Assembly: GCF_000243315.1 (NCBI RefSeq)
Contig: NZ_JH597768.1
Location: 265,467-329,466 of the forward strand
Reading direction: 5' to 3'
From: Metallosphaera yellowstonensis MK1
GTDB taxonomy: Archaea; Thermoproteota; Thermoprotei_A; Sulfolobales; Sulfolobaceae
Length of the DNA: 64,000 bases
Below are positions 57,174 through 64,000 of this stretch, one piece after another; the stretch's first letter is position 1, and each line of letters begins with the position of its first letter. The notes under the pieces were generated by a model that saw only the letters and a program-made list of their open reading frames with translations, was not told the origin of the DNA and made no database searches. The translations under genes and the position numbers were made by a program.

Positions 57174-57656
57174 TTATCTTCTTTTCCTCCTCTCTGACCT
57201 CAGTTTCATGGAATATTCCTGGTCAATTGAGACTATCTTGGACTTCAGTTCAGATATGGCTTGATTCACGGAGCTGATGAAACTCTCCTCAAGAGAGGAC
57301 TTGTTGGCTTGAAAGGCCTCCTCTCCATCGTTAGTTAGTTTCAACTTCTTTGTTACTGGATCATTCTCCAAGTAGCCCAGGTAGAGGAGAGACGTTAAGT
57401 CTTCTTTGACCGCTGGGCTAAACACGTTATTACCGATCACATTGAATTGATAACCCATATCTAGTCCCTTTTGGACTCCCTCGTAAAGGAGAGTTATCAG
57501 TGCCCTCTCCGTGACACCGTCCAATGTCTTTATTATATAGAGAAGCTGAAGCTTCCTCTTATCCTCCTTAAGAACACTAGGAGAGATAACCTGTTTCGAA
57601 GTAGTCTTCAACTCCTTAGACTTTCCCGACTGTCCTCCTTGACTAGACTGAGACAT
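57174..57656 (-). CDS. Hypothetical protein, probable winged helix
   Basis: 160 residues: a Ser/Gln/Lys-rich disordered start (1-30), then helices and a wing-like pattern (LLYIIKTLDGVTERALITLLYEG ... LTSLLYLGYLENDPVTKKLKLTNDGEEAF) typical of a wHTH, and a basic C-terminus (MKLRSERRKRR). It starts directly after the HPS stop (TAAATG), so it is co-transcribed with that gene. Function unknown. Confidence 0.65.
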   Translation of the reverse strand: MSQSSQGGQSGKSKELKTTSKQVISPSVLKEDKRKLQLLYIIKTLDGVTERALITLLYEGVQKGLDMGYQFNVIGNNVFSPAVKEDLTSLLYLGYLENDPVTKKLKLTNDGEEAFQANKSSLEESFISSVNQAISELKSKIVSIDQEYSMKLRSERRKRR

Positions 57657-58355
57657 TTAATCACCGCTTGCAAGTATAGTACTTCTCCCTAAGATATTAA
57701 CTATTTCCTCTGCCACTTTCCTCGGTTCCTGACTCCTAGTTATTGCTCCGCCCACAACGAATATGGAAACTGGGAGATCCATGAGTTCTGCTATGCTCTT
57801 TGGATTCAAGCCCCCAGCCACGGATAGGATGGTCTTCTTCCCGATGTATCTTATCTCTTCCCTCATGTCGGCCACGGTAACTCCTCGCTTCCTTTGAACG
57901 TCGAGTCCTATGTGAAGCCCCACTATGTCTACACCTAGACTTAACAATTCCTCTGCCCTTCTGACCACGTCTTTGACACCAATCAGATCTACTTGAACAA
58001 CTATGCCCAGCTCCCTGGCCCTCCTCACCGCGCTCTCGACCGTGGAATCATCCATAGCCCCTAACACTGTCATTATGTTGGCCTTCCCCCTCCAAGCTAT
58101 TTCTGCCTCGACGTCTCCCGCATCAGCCGTCTTAGTGTCCGCCACCACTATGTTGTCTCCAAGACTCCGCAAGGCCAAGAGACCCTGTATTCCCTCTGCC
58201 TTTACTAAAGGAGTTCCGGCCTCTAGTATTACACCGAGATCCGCCACTTGCCTTGCTACACCTAAAGCGTCTCGAATTTCCAGGAAATCCAGAGCCACTT
58301 GAAGGTGTTTTCCAGACCTCAGCCTCTCTAATATCTCATTTCTCATGAGGCTCAT
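57657..58355 (-). CDS. hps: 3-Hexulose-6-phosphate synthase
   Basis: 232 residues of the orotidine-phosphate decarboxylase superfamily: LQVALDFLEIRDALGVARQ, the DxKxxD motif in VADTKTADAGDVEAE and IFVVGGAITRS. Spacing fits HPS (KGPDC/OMPDC relatives). In archaea HPS with PHI makes ribose phosphate from fructose-6-phosphate by the reverse ribulose-monophosphate route, replacing the missing pentose phosphate path. No hexulose-phosphate isomerase gene is adjacent. Confidence 0.83.
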   Translation of the reverse strand: MSLMRNEILERLRSGKHLQVALDFLEIRDALGVARQVADLGVILEAGTPLVKAEGIQGLLALRSLGDNIVVADTKTADAGDVEAEIAWRGKANIMTVLGAMDDSTVESAVRRARELGIVVQVDLIGVKDVVRRAEELLSLGVDIVGLHIGLDVQRKRGVTVADMREEIRYIGKKTILSVAGGLNPKSIAELMDLPVSIFVVGGAITRSQEPRKVAEEIVNILGRSTILASGD

Positions 58356-58434
58356 TGGGAATGAGGTAATAATTAAGCTAACTCCAATGCATTTTTAACC
58401 CCACAATGAGAAACATCACTACTGTGATTACTTA

Positions 58435-60036
58435 GTGCTGAAGTACATTGTAGTTACTGGAGGAGTACTCTCCAGTGTGGGAAAGGGAACAGTATCAGCT
58501 TCCCTCGGTCTCCTACTAAAGAATAGAGGATACAAAGTAAGTGTAGTCAAGGTAGATCCCTACATAAACGTTGACGCTGGAACCATGAACCCCTATATGC
58601 ACGGGGAGGTCTTCGTTACTGATGATGGAGCAGAGACTGACCTTGACCTGGGTCATTACGAGAGGTTTCTAGATATCAACACTGGAAAACACAATAACAT
58701 TACGGCTGGGAGGGTCTACTTTGAGGTCATCAGGAAGGAAAGAGAAGGGAAGTTCATGGGACAGACAGTCCAGATAATTCCTCACGTAACTGACGAGATA
58801 AAGTCCATGATAAGGAGGGCCGGAAACATAGATGGTGCACAGATCATAATAGTTGAAGTGGGGGGTACGGTGGGAGACATAGAGAGCTTACCTTTCCTAG
58901 AAGCCATGAGGCAATTGAAGCTTGAAGAGGAGGAGCACAACGTCCTATTCGTACATGTTGCATTGGTTGAATACCTCTCCGTGACTGGGGAACTGAAGAC
59001 CAAGCCTTTACAACACAGCGTCCAGGAGCTCAGGAGAATAGGAATTCAACCGGACATAATTGTGGCTAGGTCCATAGTGCCTCTAGATAATGAGACTCGC
59101 AAAAAGATAGCCATGTTCACCAACGTTAGACCTGAATACATCTTCTCCAGTTATGATGTGGAGACCTCCTATGAGGTTCCGGTAATACTAGAACATCAAG
59201 GAATCGCAGCCAAAATACTGGAACGACTCAAGTTGCAGGACAGGAACCCTGAGCTGACCGACTGGATGAGCTTCGTCAAGGCAATTAAGAGCAAGGACGG
59301 AAAGAGGGTAAGAATAGCACTGGTAGGCAAGTACACAAAGCTGAAGGACAGTTATCTGAGCATAAAGGAGGCGATTTATCACGCAGCTGCCCACCTGGGA
59401 GTCGTACCAGAGCTCATGTGGATTGAGTCAACAGATCTAGAAAAAGATGAGAATCTTATAAAAGAATTAGGAGAATCGCAAGGGATCGTTGTGCTACCTG
59501 GGTTCGGCTCAAGGGGAGCTGAGGGGAAAATAAAGGCGATAAACTTCTCGAGACTCAACAAAATACCGTATCTGGGTATATGTTTCGGCCTTCAGCTAGC
59601 CATAGTTGAATTCTCGCGAAACGTAATTGGTCTGAAGGAGGCCAATTCCACTGAGGTAAACCCTGATACGCCTTATCCTGTCGTGACGCTCCTTGACGAT
59701 CAAAAGAAGGTAACTCAGTTCGGTGGAACCATGAGACTGGGGGCACAGAGGATACTCATCAAGAAGGGAACTCTCGCATACAAGCTCTACAATGCGGAGA
59801 CGGTCTTCGAGAGGCACAGACATAGATATGAGGTCAATCCCTCCTATGTCGATGAACTTGAAAGAAACGGCATGGTAGTATCTGGGGTGAGCGACAACGG
59901 GTTGGTGGAAATAATAGAGCTCCGGGATCACCCGTTCTTTGTGGCTACCCAAGCACATCCTGAGTTCAAGAGTAGACCTCTGAGACCTGCTCCGCTGTTC
60001 CTTGGATTCCTAAAGGCTGTGAGCGGTCTACAGTGA
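58435..60036 (+). CDS. pyrG: CTP synthase
   Basis: 533 residues: [23 protein letters not shown] (P-loop), [39 protein letters not shown], and a glutaminase domain with [14 protein letters not shown] (Cys), [10 protein letters not shown] and [14 protein letters not shown] (His, Glu). It aminates UTP to CTP. GTG start. Its end overlaps the convergent ArsR-like gene by 9 nt. Confidence 0.95.
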   Translation: MLKYIVVTGGVLSSVGKGTVSASLGLLLKNRGYKVSVVKVDPYINVDAGTMNPYMHGEVFVTDDGAETDLDLGHYERFLDINTGKHNNITAGRVYFEVIRKEREGKFMGQTVQIIPHVTDEIKSMIRRAGNIDGAQIIIVEVGGTVGDIESLPFLEAMRQLKLEEEEHNVLFVHVALVEYLSVTGELKTKPLQHSVQELRRIGIQPDIIVARSIVPLDNETRKKIAMFTNVRPEYIFSSYDVETSYEVPVILEHQGIAAKILERLKLQDRNPELTDWMSFVKAIKSKDGKRVRIALVGKYTKLKDSYLSIKEAIYHAAAHLGVVPELMWIESTDLEKDENLIKELGESQGIVVLPGFGSRGAEGKIKAINFSRLNKIPYLGICFGLQLAIVEFSRNVIGLKEANSTEVNPDTPYPVVTLLDDQKKVTQFGGTMRLGAQRILIKKGTLAYKLYNAETVFERHRHRYEVNPSYVDELERNGMVVSGVSDNGLVEIIELRDHPFFVATQAHPEFKSRPLRPAPLFLGFLKAVSGLQ

Positions 60037-60357
60037 AATTGTAATCTTGTCGTACTTAGACTTCACCAGTTTCTTCAAACCCTTTACCCCCTCAGTGTAA
60101 GTTACCTCAAGGAGACCTGCACCTTCCAAGAGCGATATTTGAGAACTTACGTTTCCCTTAGTCATTCTGAGCTCCTCGCTCAGCTCAGTGACACTCTTTG
60201 CCTCCCTGGAGGTCAGCTTAAGTATGTTGACCCTGGTGACTGACGAGAGGGCCTCGGCTACTCTCAATATCTCCTCCACATCACTCAGAACTAGCTCCAC
60301 AGATACAAAGTTGGTTCGAAATCTCAAAAAGCGTTTTGCTCGATTCAGACACGTCAT
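60028..60357 (-). CDS. ArsR-like winged-HTH regulator
   Basis: 109 residues. [72 protein letters not shown] is an ArsR-type winged helix. There are no Cys pairs for metal sensing. The gene is divergent from the SmAP gene and might regulate it or itself. The true start could be the GTG/ATG inside the first 20 residues (near SVELVLSD). Confidence 0.78.
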   Translation of the reverse strand: MTCLNRAKRFLRFRTNFVSVELVLSDVEEILRVAEALSSVTRVNILKLTSREAKSVTELSEELRMTKGNVSSQISLLEGAGLLEVTYTEGVKGLKKLVKSKYDKITISL

Positions 60358-60391
60358 TCTTTTATAGGAGTTGCAGAGACATGTATGAAGA

Positions 60392-60397
60392 GGAGGT
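60392..60397 (+). promoter_or_regulatory. Shine-Dalgarno site for the Sm-like protein's TTG start
   Basis: GGAGGT lies 6 nt before TTG 60404. It decides in favour of the TTG over the ATG at 60443, which would remove part of the N-terminal helix of the Sm fold. Confidence 0.6.
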
Positions 60398-60403
60398 TAA
60401 ATT

Positions 60404-60664
60404 TTGCAGGCGAAGGTAGAAAATCCTTTGAAAAGCCTGAGGATGGCCACAAACAAGGTTGTGTTGGTGAAACTGAAGGACGGGTCGGAATACATAGGGA
60501 GGCTGGAACAATCTGATGGAACCATGAACTTGGTTCTGAGGGATTGCACAGAGCTCAAAGAAGGAACTGTAGATCCCATAGCCAAATACGGTAGAGTTCT
60601 AATACGGGGTAGCAATATACTGTTCATTAGTGTGGACTACGAGAACATAATGAACGAGAAATAA
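60404..60664 (+). CDS. Sm-like archaeal protein (SmAP/Lsm)
   Basis: 86 residues: an N-terminal helix ([12 protein letters not shown]), the Sm1 motif [29 protein letters not shown] and the Sm2 motif [13 protein letters not shown]. SmAPs form heptameric rings that bind U-rich RNA. TTG start with a strong Shine-Dalgarno site. It lies just before metK. Confidence 0.92.
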   Translation: MQAKVENPLKSLRMATNKVVLVKLKDGSEYIGRLEQSDGTMNLVLRDCTELKEGTVDPIAKYGRVLIRGSNILFISVDYENIMNEK

Positions 60665-60665
60665 C

Positions 60666-60675
60666 CTTTTAAAAT
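60666..60675 (+). promoter_or_regulatory. TATA box of metK
   Basis: CTTTTAAAAT is centred 26 nt before the ATG at 60696, indicating a leaderless metK message and supporting that start over the TTG at 60687. Confidence 0.55.
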
Positions 60676-60695
60676 ATCTCGAAAGTGTGTTAACG

Positions 60696-61913
60696 ATGAA
60701 AAATATCAACGTGGAGTCATTTAGGGTCGTAGATCCAGATTCGCTTCCAGTAGAGCTCGTCGAGAGGAAAGGTGTAGGGCATCCGGACTACGTTGCTGAC
60801 TCTGCCTCTGAGGAGGCAAGCAGGAAGCTATCTTTATACTATCTTAAAGCGTACGGCTCCATCCTTCATCATAATCTCGATAAGACTTTGCTGGTAGGAG
60901 GGCAGGCAGCACCGAAATTCAAGGGAGGGGAAGTAATACACCCGATCTATATAGTGGTGGCAGGGAGGGCTACTACTGAAGTGAAGACGGAGTCTGGTGT
61001 GGAACACGTACCAGTGGGCACCATTATAGTGGAGAGCGTGAAGGAATGGATAAAGAACAATTTCAGATACTTGGATCCGGAGAAGCACGTAATAGTTGAT
61101 TACAAGATAGGCAAGGGATCAGCTGATCTGGTGGGCATATTTGATAAGGGAAAGAGAACAATTCCCCTATCTAATGACACTAGCTTTGGGGTGGGCTTCG
61201 CACCCTATTCCAAGTTGGAGGAGCTGGTGTTTCAGACCGAGAGGCTATTGAACTCCAAACAACTAAAGCTGGAACTACCTGAAGTGGGGGAAGATATCAA
61301 GGTGATGGGGTTAAGGAGAGGGAAAGAGGTAACACTTACAATAGCCATGGCGGCCATAAGCCCCTTAATAGAGAATAGGGAGCACTACGTCTCGGTTAAG
61401 GAACAGGTAAGGGAGAAGGTGTTGAACATGGCCTCTAAAATCGCTCCAGAGCTGAACGTAAAGGTAAACGTTAACACTGGAGACAGGGAGGATCAGGGAA
61501 TACTGTACCTCACAGTCACAGGGACTTCAGCTGAACACGGCGACGATGGGATGACAGGGAGAGGTAATAGAAGTGTAGGGCTCATAACTCCCATGAGACC
61601 CATGTCCTTAGAGGCCACAGCAGGCAAGAACCCAGTGAACCATGTGGGGAAGCTTTACAACGTGGTGGCCAATCTGATTGCCAAAAAGGCTGCGGATCAA
61701 GTCAAGGACGTGAAGAGTGTCCAAATAGAAGTTCTAGGACAGATTGGAAGGCCCATTAACGATCCATTGATCGTTAACGTGGAGGTGGCTACTCACTCAG
61801 GTAACATCTCCCCAGACACCAAGAACGAGATATCAGGTATAGCAGAAGAGTACCTGGATTCGTTTGACAAACTCACACAGATGATCTTGGAAGGAAAGGT
61901 CATGCTCTTTTAG
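60696..61913 (+). CDS. metK: S-adenosylmethionine synthetase, archaeal type
   Basis: 405 residues: [94 protein letters not shown] and [21 protein letters not shown] are archaeal MAT motifs, very unlike bacterial MetK. It makes SAM from Met and ATP. Its stop overlaps the end of the convergent DUF460 gene by 4 nt. Confidence 0.95.
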   Translation: MKNINVESFRVVDPDSLPVELVERKGVGHPDYVADSASEEASRKLSLYYLKAYGSILHHNLDKTLLVGGQAAPKFKGGEVIHPIYIVVAGRATTEVKTESGVEHVPVGTIIVESVKEWIKNNFRYLDPEKHVIVDYKIGKGSADLVGIFDKGKRTIPLSNDTSFGVGFAPYSKLEELVFQTERLLNSKQLKLELPEVGEDIKVMGLRRGKEVTLTIAMAAISPLIENREHYVSVKEQVREKVLNMASKIAPELNVKVNVNTGDREDQGILYLTVTGTSAEHGDDGMTGRGNRSVGLITPMRPMSLEATAGKNPVNHVGKLYNVVANLIAKKAADQVKDVKSVQIEVLGQIGRPINDPLIVNVEVATHSGNISPDTKNEISGIAEEYLDSFDKLTQMILEGKVMLF

Positions 61914-63736
61914 GGAGCTCTTCCTCTCGAGATCCTGTATTCTTCTATTATCTTTTTGATTTTCTCTTCGTCAAGCTGTTTGGCCCTTATATTCTCATCT
62001 TCCCTCCACAACATCTTCAGATCTTTCTCTAGATCTCTGTCTACAACAGCAAAGTTCTTACCTACGTAAAGTGCCATATCTTCTCTGATCTCCCAATCCC
62101 TATAGTAAAGCCTCCCCTCCCTCACCTCGAAACCCTCTCCACACCCGTTGATGACCAAGGGATTTCCCGTTACGAGGGCGTGTATGACTCCTTGGAGTCT
62201 TGAGATTTCTCCCGACAATTTAGCCAAGTCCTCCCTGAGCTTTAGGATTTCCTTCCCCCTCTGCTCTAAGACTGCCTTCAATCCCTCTATCCTCCTGTCC
62301 TTGTCTACCTCAGCGTTATAGGTGACTTTGATCTCCTGTATTCGTCTCTCCAGAGCTTCCTTCTCGTTCACGAGTCTACCCACTAGCCTCCTGAGTCTCA
62401 ATAACTCGTATTTGAGGGCCTGATTCTCCTCCCTTATCTTTTCGACCTCCTGGTTCTGAGGTATCGCACTCTTGGGCTCCTGGACAACCTCTGTCCTCTG
62501 CTTCCAAATTTTTCTATCTATTTCCTTTTCAATGCACTCAGCAATCGTGTTACCCTCTATGACGCACCTGAACACCACATTCCTGTCCATCTCTATGCCG
62601 AACCTTTCTATCATACCCTCAGCTTGTCTGAGTTTCTTCTCCACGTCTCTATACGCTACTATGGCAGCAGCTAAGGAATCCCTAACGTGAGGATCACTCA
62701 CGTTGAGACCGTACTTGGCAGAGTACTCATTCAATAAGTTCTGCTTCTCGTCAACTGATAAGACCCTCTCTGGGACATGTAGTTTGGCCTTGAGCACGGC
62801 AGCCAACTTCTTAACGCTGTCAGGAACTGGGTTTACGTCAGTAGCTATCAGAGCTGGAATACCCTTCTCCTGGAGTATCTCTATGACGGTTTCCCTGTCT
62901 ATCCCCCTCTTAGTCTCCAGGAGTACCGGATTGCCATACATGTCCAGCGCTGATAGACCGACTTCAAGACCCGGGTCTATCCCGACTATCAAAGGTCTCT
63001 GTGAGGACGTCTTTCTGTCCATGAACTCTATCCTGTCCCTGTAAATTGCCCTTATCTCAACGTTGACGTCATGACCGCTCATCTTCTTTACAATGCCGTA
63101 GAGGCTCTCCCTAGGAGCGTATACTATGAACACCGCGCTCTCCAAACCAGCTTTAGTTCGCCTCATCAATACATCGTAGTCGAAGTTGTGTTTGTCCAGC
63201 TCCTCCTTTATCCTCCTGAAGACCCTTAAAACCAATCCCCTTAGATGTCTCTTGTACCTGTTGGAACTCATTCCTCCTGGACCTGTTCTCCTTCCCTTGG
63301 AGACGACTATTTTAGTCCTGTTCTCCACGAACCTGATCTTAGTGCCTGCACCCTTCAAGGCCAACAGGGCGACGAGGTAGGCTGTCTTGGAAGGAGTGGG
63401 TTTTCCCTGAACTTCAATTCCATGTTCCTTGGCCACTTCCCTTAAATCCACGAAAGTACCGTCCTTGAAGGTCACTTGAACTACCTCCATGTTGTCAGGC
63501 ATGAGACTTAGGACTCTTATAACGTCCCTGTCGTCGGAACCGAGCTCGTATATGTTATCTGTAGCGAGTTTATTCACACTGTACTCCCAAGATAGTCTCA
63601 CTATCCTGCTGAGCGTCACTCCTTCCGCTTTGTCAATAACGTTGCCTCCTTCGTCGAGGATCACAGCTGAATACTTGGAGGGCTCAGACGAGTTGGGGGA
63701 ACTCCTGGTCTCAATATCTACTCCCATGACCCTCAT
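61910..63736 (-). CDS. DUF460 protein with two RNase H-like units and a coiled coil
   Basis: 608 residues. The first RNase H-like unit has GVDIE (D6) and ATDNIYEL (D60). The second has [10 protein letters not shown] (D254), ATDVNP (D300) and [10 protein letters not shown] (D353), a RuvC/YqgF-like acidic set. Residues 395-540 are a long charged coiled coil, and the C-terminus is a small beta-rich part. This is the archaeal DUF460 (COG2433) family of unknown function, presumed to act on nucleic acid. Its ATG overlaps the stop of the upstream kinase gene (ATGA). Confidence 0.85.
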   Translation of the reverse strand: MRVMGVDIETRSSPNSSEPSKYSAVILDEGGNVIDKAEGVTLSRIVRLSWEYSVNKLATDNIYELGSDDRDVIRVLSLMPDNMEVVQVTFKDGTFVDLREVAKEHGIEVQGKPTPSKTAYLVALLALKGAGTKIRFVENRTKIVVSKGRRTGPGGMSSNRYKRHLRGLVLRVFRRIKEELDKHNFDYDVLMRRTKAGLESAVFIVYAPRESLYGIVKKMSGHDVNVEIRAIYRDRIEFMDRKTSSQRPLIVGIDPGLEVGLSALDMYGNPVLLETKRGIDRETVIEILQEKGIPALIATDVNPVPDSVKKLAAVLKAKLHVPERVLSVDEKQNLLNEYSAKYGLNVSDPHVRDSLAAAIVAYRDVEKKLRQAEGMIERFGIEMDRNVVFRCVIEGNTIAECIEKEIDRKIWKQRTEVVQEPKSAIPQNQEVEKIREENQALKYELLRLRRLVGRLVNEKEALERRIQEIKVTYNAEVDKDRRIEGLKAVLEQRGKEILKLREDLAKLSGEISRLQGVIHALVTGNPLVINGCGEGFEVREGRLYYRDWEIREDMALYVGKNFAVVDRDLEKDLKMLWREDENIRAKQLDEEKIKKIIEEYRISRGRAP

Positions 63737-64000
63737 GCTTTCCCCTTTACGTACTCCTCCACCCTATCCATGTCGTAGTCCAGGCCGTACTTCTCCTTGA
63801 AGTGACCCAGGATGTTCTTCAAGTCGTTGATTAAGAGTATATCGTCTCTGGTTGCCTGAGGCCAATCTATCACGAACACGTTCTCTGAGGAGTCTACCAT
63901 GACGTTGTAGGGACTTAAGTCACCGTGCACGAGACCACCACAATAGACGTAGGCTACCCTGAGCGTGCCCAGCACAGAGTCCAGAGCCTTCTGTGGGTCT
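63733..64000 (-). CDS. RIO-like protein kinase, C-terminal part, cut by window edge
   Basis: About 89 residues are visible; the N-terminal part lies beyond base 64000. LVHGDLSPYNVMV is the catalytic loop with Asp and Asn, and VFVIDWPQAT is the metal-binding DFG-equivalent (IDxPQ) typical of RIO1/RIO2 kinases rather than Bud32. RIO kinases act in ribosome maturation. It is the upstream gene of an operon with the DUF460 gene (4-nt overlap). Confidence 0.8.
   Translation of the reverse strand, partial: DPQKALDSVLGTLRVAYVYCGGLVHGDLSPYNVMVDSSENVFVIDWPQATRDDILLINDLKNILGHFKEKYGLDYDMDRVEEYVKGKA

Overview
The window is a 64 kb stretch of a hyperthermophilic or thermoacidophilic crenarchaeon of the order Sulfolobales, most like Metallosphaera (inference). 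Support: TATA-box promoters about 26 nt upstream of leaderless ATG starts, archaeal-only genes (archaeal-type MetK, SmAP, VAT/CDC48, aEF1B, NusA-like KH protein, FEN1, Pth2, L40e), the archaeal acyl-CoA carboxylase pair AccC/AccB, and relics of Sulfolobales-type IS200/605 and IS607 elements. Genes are dense, often overlap by a few bases, and lie on both strands.

Layout. 1-490: right end of an IS200/605-type TnpB element. 499-2683: three-gene ECF vitamin transporter. 2684-3813: poorly coding, relic-like region. 3814-7128: ABC-2 exporter and glycosyltransferase. 7196-10698: tightly overlapped chain ThiD fusion, PfkB kinase, MBL hydrolase, class II amidotransferase. 10986-11816: unusually short stand-alone TnpB-like nuclease with its own promoter. 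11854-15356: Xaa-Pro peptidase, aminotransferase, ornithine-cyclodeaminase-like protein, small HTH regulator. 15549-17183: mobile-element wreck, in which a DDE element with 14-bp inverted repeats lies between the two ends of an IS607-type element. 17410-21712: PUA protein, molybdopterin dehydrogenase large subunit, M48 protease, zinc alcohol dehydrogenase. 21641-24677: late cobalamin genes (CbiB, CobS, CobQ). 24685-36210: GuaA synthetase subunit, a divergent ThDP protein, an intron-bearing tRNA, and an information-processing block (L40e, KH protein, AspS, TruD, Pth2, aEF1B, CDC48, FEN1). 36245-41867: precorrin-2 dehydrogenase plus hemA-B-L-C-D. 42133-46216: phosphodiesterase and a two-subunit FAD amine dehydrogenase. 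46209-49714: MBL nuclease, DNA ligase, dCTP deaminase. 49744-51018: a 140-bp perfect tandem duplication and a pair of MITE-like elements. 51104-55902: PDO, AccC/AccB, GlmM, Trm112-like protein. 55986-56630: decayed TnpB. 56715-64000: DUF2153-like protein, hexulose phosphate synthase, PyrG, ArsR-like regulator, SmAP, MetK, DUF460 protein and the end of a RIO-like kinase.

How the genes work together. The hem cluster makes uroporphyrinogen III from glutamyl-tRNA, and the neighbouring precorrin-2 dehydrogenase and the cobalamin genes suggest flow to siroheme-derived haem and B12. AccC/AccB would supply the carboxylase of the 3-hydroxypropionate/4-hydroxybutyrate CO2-fixation cycle. Ligase, MBL nuclease, dCTP deaminase and FEN1 belong to DNA replication and repair. 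The most notable observations are the mini TnpB-like protein, an apparent ATA start codon for fen1, terminal repeats shared between a DDE element and two 60-bp mini-elements, the 140-bp duplication at a gene's 3' end, and a ThDP-family protein without the catalytic glutamate.
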